Of a stretch of DNA of 64,000 bases, positions 9,373 through 15,715 are shown piece after piece (position 1 is the first letter of the stretch; every line of letters begins with the position of its first letter). The notes beneath the pieces were generated by a model that worked only from the letters and a program-made list of their open reading frames with translations, was not told the origin of the DNA and ran no database searches. The position numbers and the translations under genes are program-made. The DNA lies in IMG/VR virus record IMGVR_UViG_3300010885_053065, positions 25,720 to 89,719 of that record. One strand, given 5' to 3'. Origin of the DNA: a virus.

Positions 9373-9675
9373 ATGCTTCAGTTTCTAATGATCGATGTAG
9401 TTAACATTAGTTCCAAAGTTTCAAGAGAAATCTTTCCTGAGACTGAGTTAGAAAAAATGGCTAACATTATTCTTCAGACAGGCGGTCTTCTAAGACCTCT
9501 AATTTTAAAGAAAGTAGGGTTTGAAAAGTACGAAGTTGTAGACGGACATTTTGAATACTACGCTTCCCTCAAAGCATTTGAAAAAGACATCGTTAAGGGA
9601 GAGATGGTTAACTCCTTTATCCTAGAAGAAAAACAAATAGAGCCAGCCAAAGAGCAAATAGCTCAATGGTTCTAA
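9373..9675 (+). CDS. Small ParB-N/sulfiredoxin-like domain protein
   Basis: A 100-residue protein with the order of a ParB N-terminal domain: an early ISSKVSREIFPE segment, a helix (LEKMANIILQTGGLLRPLIL) where family members have the Gly-rich loop, then KYEVVDGHFEYYASLKA, matching the V-x-D/E-G-x-R-x-x-A motif but with His/Glu in place of Gly/Arg. Such domains bind nucleotides and regulate DNA binding. The strong AAAGGAG site and promoter P1 suggest early or high expression. It is flanked by its own terminator. The function of the stand-alone domain is unknown. Confidence 0.6.
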   Translation: MLQFLMIDVVNISSKVSREIFPETELEKMANIILQTGGLLRPLILKKVGFEKYEVVDGHFEYYASLKAFEKDIVKGEMVNSFILEEKQIEPAKEQIAQWF

Positions 9676-9680
9676 TACTA

Positions 9681-9709
9681 AAAGAGAGGCTTTTCAACCT
9701 CTCTTTTTT
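9681..9709 (+). terminator. Rho-independent terminator
   Basis: A 9-bp stem (AAAGAGAGG / CCTCTCTTT) is followed by T residues, directly after the ParB-N-like gene. Confidence 0.85.
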
Positions 9710-9738
9710 ACTGCCCGTAAAAATACTAATTTACTTTA

Positions 9739-9809
9739 GTAAATGTGCTCAATAAACATTTTTATTTATAGTCTAAACACTTGACATTTACCCAAATAAT
9801 TGTTATATT
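9739..9809 (+). promoter_or_regulatory. Phage promoter P2 of the conserved set
   Basis: TTGACA (9781-9786), a 17-nt spacer, and TATATT (9804-9809), with the full upstream box. Nearly identical over about 75 bp to P5 on the opposite strand at 49.4 kb. The leader repeats the GGTTAAG inverted repeat and AGCACCTAG of P1. Confidence 0.85.
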
Positions 9810-9874
9810 AAGTATATAAGGTTAAGAAATTAACCAGCACCTAGAAAAACAAATAAAACAAAGGAGACAAACCG

Positions 9875-10303
9875 ATGGAAGCGCTAGAAATGTTAACCCA
9901 AGCTGTTCTATTTTTGATTAACTCTTGTGATGGATGCCGTTCTCAGGATGGTAAAGGTTTTGACCGAACAGACCTTTACAAGTCAAGAGGAATAAAAGCA
10001 GAGATAGAAGAAAATGGGTACATTACCGAAAACAGTTTAATCTGGGCTAAGAAGGTGGTAGTCAAATACCACAGACAGCTAACAAACTTCGATCTCAAGC
10101 TGATGCTACAAGCTGAGAAAAAGCCCAGAAAGATTCAAACTCTTGAGTACGATTCCAGAAGGAAACACCTCTGTGTAATCTACCCATGTGGTGATTACCG
10201 GATGTATAAGACACCTGAGCTACCAGAGTCTCTAATAGAAGAAGCCAGAGAAATCTGGCGAAGAGCAAAAAGAGAGGAAATTCCAATCTTAATCTTTGAC
10301 TAA
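9875..10303 (+). CDS. Unknown 142-residue phage protein with a QDGKGF motif
   Basis: The N-terminal segment contains CDGCRSQDGKGFDRTDL, a motif I associate with short N-terminal modules of phage and plasmid helicase-type proteins; here it stands alone. The remainder is mostly helical and charged, with a short beta segment (HLCVIYPCGDYRMY). An AAAGGAG site precedes the ATG, promoter P2 lies upstream and a terminator downstream, so it is an independent small unit. A role in nucleic-acid metabolism is a guess. Confidence 0.5.
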   Translation: MEALEMLTQAVLFLINSCDGCRSQDGKGFDRTDLYKSRGIKAEIEENGYITENSLIWAKKVVVKYHRQLTNFDLKLMLQAEKKPRKIQTLEYDSRRKHLCVIYPCGDYRMYKTPELPESLIEEAREIWRRAKREEIPILIFD

Positions 10304-10309
10304 AAACAA

Positions 10310-10335
10310 AAGCACTCAGAAACGGGTGCTTTTTT
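10310..10335 (+). terminator. Rho-independent terminator
   Basis: Short stem (AAGCAC / GTGCTT) followed by T residues, 7 bp after the stop of the preceding gene. Confidence 0.75.
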
Positions 10336-10381
10336 CATGCCCACAATTATGTTATTATTCGATCAAAAAGGAGATAGAGCC

Positions 10382-10783
10382 ATGACGGTAGACAGAAAGC
10401 CATGTCCTCACTGTGGTAGTGAAAATGTTCGTAAGAACGGGGTTAACGACTCTGGTAACCCTAGATTATTTTGTAAGGATTGTAGAAAGAGTTTCTCTTT
10501 GATTGACGGAAAAACGATGATCACAGAGATTTTATGGAAACCCAAGAAAGATCTATACGACGAGGGCAAGAAACCATGTCCTCATTGTGGTAGTGGCAAT
10601 ATTAGTAAAAAAGGTAAGGATGAGTCAGGTAACCCTAGACTAGTTTGTAACGACTGTAAAAGGCAGTTCTCTTTAGAGGTAAACCCAAAGGGAGCTAAGA
10701 CTATACTTCCAGATAGACCTCTAACTGGTTACGAAAGAGTAAAGAGATGTTTAGAAAAGAAAAAAAGTTTGAAAAATCTTTAA
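10382..10783 (+). CDS. Tandem zinc-ribbon protein
   Basis: About 133 residues with two near-identical zinc ribbons: KPCPHCGSENVRKNG...RLFCKDCRKSFSL and KPCPHCGSGNISKKG...RLVCNDCKRQFSL. These resemble the DNA-binding ribbon of IS1-type InsA and related transposase or transcription proteins. The second copy probably arose by internal duplication. ATG 10382 is chosen because AAGGAG lies 8 bp upstream; an ATG at 10337 lies just past the previous terminator. Nucleic-acid binding is likely; targets are unknown. Confidence 0.7.
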   Translation: MTVDRKPCPHCGSENVRKNGVNDSGNPRLFCKDCRKSFSLIDGKTMITEILWKPKKDLYDEGKKPCPHCGSGNISKKGKDESGNPRLVCNDCKRQFSLEVNPKGAKTILPDRPLTGYERVKRCLEKKKSLKNL

Positions 10784-10876
10784 AAGTTCAGTGTTTATAC
10801 GGATACACAAATAAAAATATCGGGTTATTATAAGAGTATAGAAAAACAAAAAAGCCGAGAGGCTAAAGGAGACAAG
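10782..10876 (+). promoter_or_regulatory. Duplicated promoter/RBS segment, copy 1
   Basis: About 95 bp (from AAAAGTTCAGTGTTTATACG to GGAGACAAG), almost identical to 11249-11341. It contains a likely -10 region (TTATTATAAG) and the strong AAAGGAG site of the gene that follows. Confidence 0.65.
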
Positions 10877-10879
10877 CAA

Positions 10880-11152
10880 ATGACTACTAAATTTTATGGC
10901 AATTCTACCGAAACTTATTGTGTAGTTGAAGGAAAAATCTACTTAATTCAATCAGTAGATCAACCAATCTTTACTCCAATTGACTACACTAACTGGGGTA
11001 TGCCTCACAATGTGGAAGAAGTAGTTGACTTAAAAAATGATTCAGATTTTGTTGAAATCGTTAAAATGTGCGAAGATCCATCTTATGAACGTGAAGATTT
11101 ATATCAATTCCATGTCGGAACAACCTTTCAGACTATTCCACTAACTAAATAA
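10880..11152 (+). CDS. Small unknown protein, cassette gene 1
   Basis: A 90-residue acidic protein with no domain I recognise. It has an AAAGGAG site 9 bp before ATG, a dedicated promoter segment and a dedicated terminator. The same promoter and terminator sequences frame the unrelated gene at 11342-11695, so it behaves as swappable cargo. Small acidic phage proteins in such units are often host-takeover or anti-defence factors, but nothing in the sequence proves this. Confidence 0.55.
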   Translation: MTTKFYGNSTETYCVVEGKIYLIQSVDQPIFTPIDYTNWGMPHNVEEVVDLKNDSDFVEIVKMCEDPSYEREDLYQFHVGTTFQTIPLTK

Positions 11153-11168
11153 TTTTCCTTCATTCGTT

Positions 11169-11198
11169 CCCCTAGAGCTTTAACTCTAGGGGATTTTG
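11169..11198 (+). terminator. Rho-independent terminator of cassette gene 1
   Basis: Stem CCCCTAGAG / CTCTAGGGG followed by ATTTTGTT. The same stem recurs at 11713-11734. Confidence 0.85.
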
Positions 11199-11201
11199 TT
11201 A

Positions 11202-11248
11202 TATGTATTATCCTGTAAAGTTCAGAAAGAAAAAACTACAAAATCTAT
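11202..11248 (+). pseudogene. Duplicated start of the HTH gene at 11744
   Basis: ATGTATTATCCTGTAAAGTT repeats the first codons of the gene at 11744 (MYYPVxFRKK), then runs into a stop after about 15 codons. It directly precedes promoter copy 2 and marks the boundary of a tandem duplication. Confidence 0.6.
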
Positions 11249-11341
11249 AAAAGTTCAGTATTTATACGGATACACAAATAAAAATATCGGGTTATTATAA
11301 GAGTATAGAAAAACAAAAGCCGAGAGGCTAAAGGAGACAAG
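11249..11341 (+). promoter_or_regulatory. Duplicated promoter/RBS segment, copy 2
   Basis: Almost identical to 10782-10876, including the likely -10 region (TTATTATAAG) and AAAGGAGACAAG directly before the TTG start of the next gene. Confidence 0.65.
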
Positions 11342-11695
11342 TTGACTAACGCAACTACAGCTATTCAATATTTCACAGTTGAATTTTACGGAACAGAACT
11401 AACAGCCGCTATTGATTACGAAGAAAAAGTGATCGGTTTAACAGACCCCGATCAAGTAGCAAATACAATTGATGGTATACTCGAAGAAAAAGGAATAAAA
11501 GAAACAATTGAGATAATCGACGACGAAACACAACAATCTTTTATTATTGAAAACCAAGAGTATGAGCACGCTCTAGACATTCTAAGACAAGAGTTATTTG
11601 AAAGCTTCGAGGCTTACGTCCTCAACCGATTTGGTTTTACTTTAGAACCAGATAATTGCATTCTTGAATCAGGAATACCTGACTACCATTTCTAA
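11342..11695 (+). CDS. Small unknown acidic protein, cassette gene 2
   Basis: A 117-residue, strongly acidic protein with no family I recognise. The start is TTG 11342, supported by AAAGGAGACAAG immediately upstream, identical to the site of cassette gene 1. Sequence and length are unrelated to cassette gene 1 although the flanking promoter and terminator match. Mimicry of nucleic acid by an acidic surface is a possibility only. Confidence 0.55.
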   Translation: MTNATTAIQYFTVEFYGTELTAAIDYEEKVIGLTDPDQVANTIDGILEEKGIKETIEIIDDETQQSFIIENQEYEHALDILRQELFESFEAYVLNRFGFTLEPDNCILESGIPDYHF

Positions 11696-11712
11696 AAATA
11701 GTTAATTAACCT

Positions 11713-11739
11713 CCCCTAGAGTTGACTCTAGGGGTTTTG
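11713..11739 (+). terminator. Rho-independent terminator of cassette gene 2
   Basis: Stem CCCCTAGAG / CTCTAGGGG followed by TTTTGTT. Its 3' arm (AGGGGTT) lies about 8 bp before the next ATG, so it may double as that gene's ribosome binding site. Confidence 0.85.
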
Positions 11740-11743
11740 TTAT

Positions 11744-12325
11744 ATGTATTATCCTGTAGAGTTCAGAAAGAAAATACTAGAATACTGGTTAGCCACTAAC
11801 AAAAGCTGTAGACAGATTGGTAGAGAGTTTGGTGTGTCTGGCTCCTTTGTTGCTGATCTTGTTAATAGATATCAAGAGGCAGGCAATATTGATATAAAAC
11901 CTTTTAAACCAAATAAAAAGAGTGCCTTAACTGAGGAACAAATTGATATTTTAATAGGCTTGATGATTGATTATTATGACAAACCTATCCCTTGGATTAA
12001 AGAAAAGTTTTTACAAGACACGGGAGTAGATTTTGCTAATGCAAGCATTCAGTATTATAGAGACAAGCTAAAGGGAAAGTATGGAGCAATTGAATCTAAG
12101 AGGGTTCTACCCGAATCAGATCTCCCTACAAACCTTGACTCAACCAATCAGTTACAGCAGGGAAAGTGGAAATTAACATCAAAAGAGAAAGATATTTTAA
12201 AAGAAATAATAACTAGTAATCCAGATTCCAAGCTAAGAGAAATAGTTAGTTTTTTTAAACTGAAGACTGGTAAGGAGATTACTACAGGTGCGGTTTGCTA
12301 CTACAGGAAGAGGATTAACTCCTAA
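11744..12325 (+). CDS. Transposase-like helix-turn-helix protein, probable regulator
   Basis: A 193-residue protein. Residues about 5-45 (FRKKILEYWL...SCRQIGREFGVSGSFVADLV) form a homeodomain-like HTH as in IS630 and IS3 transposases, followed by a second helical region (ALTEEQIDILIGLMIDYYDK). A third, similar segment lies near residues 145-190. No catalytic DDE domain is present, so regulation is more likely than transposition. Its 3' end overlaps the tail gene that starts at 12288. The start of this gene is duplicated at 11202-11248. Confidence 0.65.
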   Translation: MYYPVEFRKKILEYWLATNKSCRQIGREFGVSGSFVADLVNRYQEAGNIDIKPFKPNKKSALTEEQIDILIGLMIDYYDKPIPWIKEKFLQDTGVDFANASIQYYRDKLKGKYGAIESKRVLPESDLPTNLDSTNQLQQGKWKLTSKEKDILKEIITSNPDSKLREIVSFFKLKTGKEITTGAVCYYRKRINS

Positions 12326-13190
12326 CTTACAGTTAGTTAAAATATTAAAGTACACTAGCTTAATATTTATGGTTTTCCTGCCTTGGTGCAGAGCAGCACT
12401 TATCACAAGAACTGATGGGGTTACGGTATCTGTAACTGACTTTGACGATCAGTTTACTTACAACGGAAATGATTACAGTCCAATAAATAGTATAGCTGCA
12501 ACTGCTGTAAATCAATCTCAAGAGCTTACACCTAGCAATATAGAGGTTGTGACAATAATCTCTGATATTTTCACAGAACAAGATTTATTACTAGATAGAT
12601 ACTACAACGCTACGATTGAGATATTTATCTACGACTGGATGGCTGGAACAAAGGTTAAAACGCTTTTCCTAGGCTATTTAGGAGAGGTAGGAATTGACTA
12701 TGACCGCAATGGTGCACACAAGTTTACTATTAAAGCTCAGTCCTTAGCAATGCGACTAGAACAGAAAAACACACTAGTCACAACACGTAATTGTAGACAC
12801 GTCTTTGCTGAGAACAAACCAGGTTCTTGTAGGTTAAATATTAGCTCTAGTCAAGCTAGTTATACTGTTGCCAGTGTTCCAGATAGTGCTAGTATACAAG
12901 TTAATTCAATTGGACAAATTGATAGTTACTATAGGCTTGGTAAATTAACTTTTACTTCGGGAGTCTTGAACGGAATTTCAAACAGTATTAGCTCTCACGA
13001 TAATCAAACCTTTACCCTATCTTTACCTTATCTATATCTCCCTTCTGTAGGAGACACTTTTGTAGTCAATATAGGTTGCAACAAAACCCTAGCTAGGTGT
13101 GTAGAATTAGGTAACGTATTAAATTATGGTGGATTCCCTTATCTACCTGGTTGGAATTTAGTTATTCAAGGAAGTACTACACAGCTATGA
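12288..13190 (+). CDS. DUF2163-type phage tail-tip protein (GTA gp13-like)
   Basis: The conserved core starts at AALITRTDGVTVSVTDFDD and ends with the hallmark Cys-rich region: NCRHVFAENKPGSCRLN, then IGCNKTLARCVELGNVLNYG and GGFPYLPG. This is the DUF2163 plus BR0599 arrangement of the baseplate-hub protein in gene-transfer-agent-like tails. The true start is uncertain: GTG 12288 (AAGGAG 10 bp upstream, inside the previous gene) gives a hydrophobic N-terminus, and ATG 12369 would leave a short one. It is followed by an ATGA overlap into the next gene. Confidence 0.85.
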   Translation: MRFATTGRGLTPNLQLVKILKYTSLIFMVFLPWCRAALITRTDGVTVSVTDFDDQFTYNGNDYSPINSIAATAVNQSQELTPSNIEVVTIISDIFTEQDLLLDRYYNATIEIFIYDWMAGTKVKTLFLGYLGEVGIDYDRNGAHKFTIKAQSLAMRLEQKNTLVTTRNCRHVFAENKPGSCRLNISSSQASYTVASVPDSASIQVNSIGQIDSYYRLGKLTFTSGVLNGISNSISSHDNQTFTLSLPYLYLPSVGDTFVVNIGCNKTLARCVELGNVLNYGGFPYLPGWNLVIQGSTTQL

Positions 13191-13546
13191 CACAAGAAAT
13201 AATGCAAAGAGTCTTTAACAGGAAGAAATACACTTGTTGGGAAGAGTTTTATTCTGACGATTCTCTAGAACTACTCAAGCACTACATATCTGTCAAGAAG
13301 CACAATCCCGAAGACTTAGTATTGATGTTCAATGAGCAGATTGAGAAAATAAGCAAGATATTGTCAGCCCATTTTAATAATTATCTGAATCCAGACGCTA
13401 CCAAAGAGTTAAAGAGGATGATTAGTAACGACTCTAAACATCTTATTAAGCAACGAAAAGTTTACAGAGAGATGGTTACGTATCTTGAAGAGAAGGTGAT
13501 ACCTCAGGTAAAAAAGTCCCTAGTTCTAGAGAGTATGTCAGCCTAA
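13187..13546 (+). CDS. Helical protein with in-phase -1 frameshift site (short product)
   Basis: A 119-residue, mostly helical protein starting at ATG 13187, whose ATGA overlaps the previous stop. Codons 109-110 lie in the heptamer A_AAA_AAG (13510-13516), the strongest bacterial -1 slippery site. An AGGTGA-like internal Shine-Dalgarno lies about 10 nt upstream. After the site the zero frame reads only nine more codons. The two-product layout resembles tail assembly chaperones (lambda G/GT), but this gene sits among tail-tip genes, far from the tape measure, so that role is inferred. Confidence 0.65.
   Translation: MTQEIMQRVFNRKKYTCWEEFYSDDSLELLKHYISVKKHNPEDLVLMFNEQIEKISKILSAHFNNYLNPDATKELKRMISNDSKHLIKQRKVYREMVTYLEEKVIPQVKKSLVLESMSA
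13510..13516 (+). promoter_or_regulatory. Programmed -1 ribosomal frameshift heptamer A_AAA_AAG
   Basis: AAAAAAG lies exactly in the X_XXY_YYZ phase of the 13187 frame (codons GTA AAA AAG). Slippage leads into a 92-codon open frame ending at 13794 that lacks any start codon near its 5' end. Confidence 0.75.
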
Positions 13547-13794
13547 CTCCTAGACAAGTTTGTTACTCAGAAATTGTTGTTAAATTAGCTAAAGATTATT
13601 ATGCAATTACTGACAATACTGATGTTATTTTTGATGTTTTAATTAAACAGATTGCCAAGATTGAAAACATAATAATTCAACTGTGGGATGCTCGTGAAAA
13701 CGAGGCTGTGGCTAATCAGATAACCTATATGGAGCAATCTAAAGCTGTTTATTATTCTGTTATGAATTACGTTTTAGAGCACTACGTTAAGTGA
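13516..13794 (+). CDS. -1 frame extension: C-terminal part of the frameshift fusion
   Basis: 92 codons in the -1 frame, from GTC 13516 to TGA 13792-13794. It has no usable ATG, GTG or TTG until late in the frame, so it should be made only as a fusion to the upstream protein (about 202 residues in all). Its helical segment (DVIFDVLIKQIAKIENII) resembles the corresponding part of the upstream protein (DLVLMFNEQIEKISKIL), suggesting an old internal duplication. Family unknown. Confidence 0.7.
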   Translation, partial: VPSSREYVSLTPRQVCYSEIVVKLAKDYYAITDNTDVIFDVLIKQIAKIENIIIQLWDARENEAVANQITYMEQSKAVYYSVMNYVLEHYVK

Positions 13795-13796
13795 CA

Positions 13797-13905
13797 AATT
13801 GAAGTTATTTGTTATGTAGTATAATGGAAGAAATACCCTCTCGCGGGCAAGTGTTGTAGCACTTAAACCCCAGAGGGAGTAACTAACCTTAATCCAAGTA
13901 AGGAG
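13797..13905 (+). promoter_or_regulatory. Promoter and hairpin leader of the regulator at 13911
   Basis: TATAAT at 13820-13825 in the context TGTAGTATAAT, then a hairpin leader: outer arms CCCTC / GAGGG (13836-13877) and inner AAGTGTTGTAGCACTT. AAGGAG precedes the ATG. Same layout as the other antirepressor-type genes. Confidence 0.55.
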
Positions 13906-13910
13906 TCACA

Positions 13911-14621
13911 ATGACAAATTTAACACGATTCGACAAAGACGGAATCGAGATATTAATTGACACTCAGACAGGCGAAAGTTTTGCTAGTATTTCTGGTTAT
14001 GCACGGATGGCTAACATCTCAAAACAAGCTATATCTAAAAGATGTACCGTCAACCAATCAGTCCTTAAAACGGCTGAAATAGATACTACAAGCGGAATTA
14101 GAACCGTCAACCTAATTACAGAAGATACTATATGTGAATGGATAATTAAAGACAATCCATTTATGGCAAGTCAACTGCTTAAACTTGGAGTAAGAATGTT
14201 TCTTCATCAATTAGCAGGAATTGAAAAAGAATCTATTACACACACACCTCAATTAACAACAAAAGCAACAGCTATAGAATGGGGTAAGCATTGCCTATCA
14301 TTGGGGATACACAACGATGGTTATATTCACGAATTGCTTAAGCAGTTAACCATACAAGAATTATCTTTAGTTCAAAATACAAAGCAATTAACTTCTACTG
14401 TAGAACCAATTAAAGATGTTACTATTTGTACTGTGAGAGCTAATGAGCTTGGTTATACACCTCAACAGTATGGTAATGGAGCTGCTTTAGGAGCATTTGT
14501 TAAAAAAAGAATAACACCAGTTTTCAAAAAGCGTATAGGTCAATTTGCAACATGGCACTATGAAGTTAATAACGAACTAGATCATGCAATTCATCAATAC
14601 TTTAAACAGAAATCATGCTAA
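13911..14621 (+). CDS. Antirepressor-type phage regulator embedded in the tail operon
   Basis: A 236-residue protein. The N-terminus resembles an antirepressor head (FDKDGIEILIDTQTGESFAS, GYARMANISKQAISKRC, a probable HTH). The C-terminus (VRANELGYTPQQYGNGAALG, then KRITPVFKKRIGQFATWHY) closely parallels the C-terminal region of the Bro protein at 27796. It has its own promoter and structured leader, so it is a moron-like insertion into the tail cluster. It overlaps the NlpC/P60 gene by 7 bp. Target unknown. Confidence 0.7.
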   Translation: MTNLTRFDKDGIEILIDTQTGESFASISGYARMANISKQAISKRCTVNQSVLKTAEIDTTSGIRTVNLITEDTICEWIIKDNPFMASQLLKLGVRMFLHQLAGIEKESITHTPQLTTKATAIEWGKHCLSLGIHNDGYIHELLKQLTIQELSLVQNTKQLTSTVEPIKDVTICTVRANELGYTPQQYGNGAALGAFVKKRITPVFKKRIGQFATWHYEVNNELDHAIHQYFKQKSC

Positions 14622-15040
14622 CTAAAAGAGAAGAAGTAGTAATTGAGGCTAGAAAGTGGCTTGGTACTCAGTGGAACCATGCTCAAAGCACTCAAGGTGT
14701 TCAGGTAGATTGCGTTAACTTTGTTTATGGAGTCGCTAAAGCTTGTGATATTGATTGTGGTAATTTACCTGAAGAATACCCAAGGTTAAGTGACGGCAAA
14801 GAGTTAATAAAGTATTTAGATACCTACTTTAAAGAGACTACTCTTGAAAACGCTAAAATAGGAGATATTCTAGTGTTTAAGTTCTTTGGTGTTCCTCACC
14901 ACCTAGGGATTCTAACTAACCTCTTAGGGTATCCAAGTGTCATACATTCCTCAGCAGAATTTATGAAAGTTGTAGAGCATATTTTAGATAGTAAGTATGT
15001 TAGAGTCTTATCAGGAGTATATAGTTTAGGTTATGAATAA
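14615..15040 (+). CDS. NlpC/P60 tail-tip cell-wall peptidase (GTA gp14-like)
   Basis: A 141-residue single-domain peptidase: catalytic Cys33 in VDCVNFVYGV, His95/His96 in VPHHLGIL, and His111 in VIHSS as the third polar residue. In siphoviruses this protein sits between the DUF2163 hub and the J-like tip protein and opens peptidoglycan during DNA entry; gene order here agrees. It overlaps both neighbours slightly. Confidence 0.88.
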   Translation: MLTKREEVVIEARKWLGTQWNHAQSTQGVQVDCVNFVYGVAKACDIDCGNLPEEYPRLSDGKELIKYLDTYFKETTLENAKIGDILVFKFFGVPHHLGILTNLLGYPSVIHSSAEFMKVVEHILDSKYVRVLSGVYSLGYE

Positions 15041-15386
15041 AATGTCTGATCAAGTTATACATATAAAAGTTCAAAGAGCTAATAAAGAAGACAAGATTTT
15101 GGTTGTATCAACAAAAGCAGATAATGATTTAGAGATAGAAAAAATTCCTTTTTCAGGTCGTCTTATTTCCGATGATCCTGATTATTGGTTAGATCATTTT
15201 TATTTTATTAAAGGACAAAACGTAGGCAATAATCTTGCACAAATAATTGAAAATAACAGAAATTGGATCAAGGAAATACAACAGTTAGAAGATTTAGATA
15301 ATAACTTGCATGGTGAGTCTTCTGAGTCATCATTTTGGTCGGAAATGGAAAATGGGGAAGAGAAGATTAAAAGGGTTAGTTTATGA
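15033..15386 (+). CDS. Unknown acidic protein in the tail-tip operon
   Basis: A 117-residue acidic protein without a recognised domain. The start is ATG 15033 (overlapping the previous stop) or ATG 15042, two codons after an intervening Asn-Lys. It overlaps the next gene by 4 bp (ATGA-type), so it is translated as part of the operon. A structural or assembly role is inferred from position only. Confidence 0.55.
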   Translation: MNKMSDQVIHIKVQRANKEDKILVVSTKADNDLEIEKIPFSGRLISDDPDYWLDHFYFIKGQNVGNNLAQIIENNRNWIKEIQQLEDLDNNLHGESSESSFWSEMENGEEKIKRVSL

Positions 15387-15715
15387 ATAAAATGTTTTTA
15401 AGTAAGTTATTTAGTGTCAAAAAACTAGCAAATCTTGTTAAAAAAAGGCTGAAAAAAAGTAGAGAGATTATAGAAGAATCTAACGGAAGTGAAGGATATT
15501 GTGACACAGTGGTTATGTCAGATCCTGTACTCACTTCAATAACTGGATTATCAGAAGATAACAGATGTATTGGTTGTAGTTACTACTCAACTAACGGACT
15601 CTTACGCTGTGCGGTCAACCCTACACTAGCTGAAAATATTGGTGCGTACTCAATTAATAATTGTGTTGATTTCAAAAGAAGAGAATTTAAACCCTTTTTC
15701 ACTACGGTTAAATAA
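15383..15715 (+). CDS. Small Cys-motif protein of the tail-tip operon
   Basis: A 110-residue protein with a basic amphipathic N-terminus and a C-terminal motif CIGCSYYSTNGLLRCAVNP plus a later Cys (NNCVDF). The C-x2-C-x3...C-A-V-N-P pattern recalls small cyanobacterial proteins of unknown function, and a related motif (CLRCMYYSSFDRSCEATG) occurs in the protein at 39306-39686. It may bind a metal. Start and stop codons overlap with both neighbours. Confidence 0.55.
   Translation: MNKMFLSKLFSVKKLANLVKKRLKKSREIIEESNGSEGYCDTVVMSDPVLTSITGLSEDNRCIGCSYYSTNGLLRCAVNPTLAENIGAYSINNCVDFKRREFKPFFTTVK

Noticed and set aside
13151-13186. Upstream in-frame start for the frameshift gene
   Set aside because: It would overlap the tail gene by 40 bp, whereas ATG 13187 forms a standard ATGA stop-start overlap.
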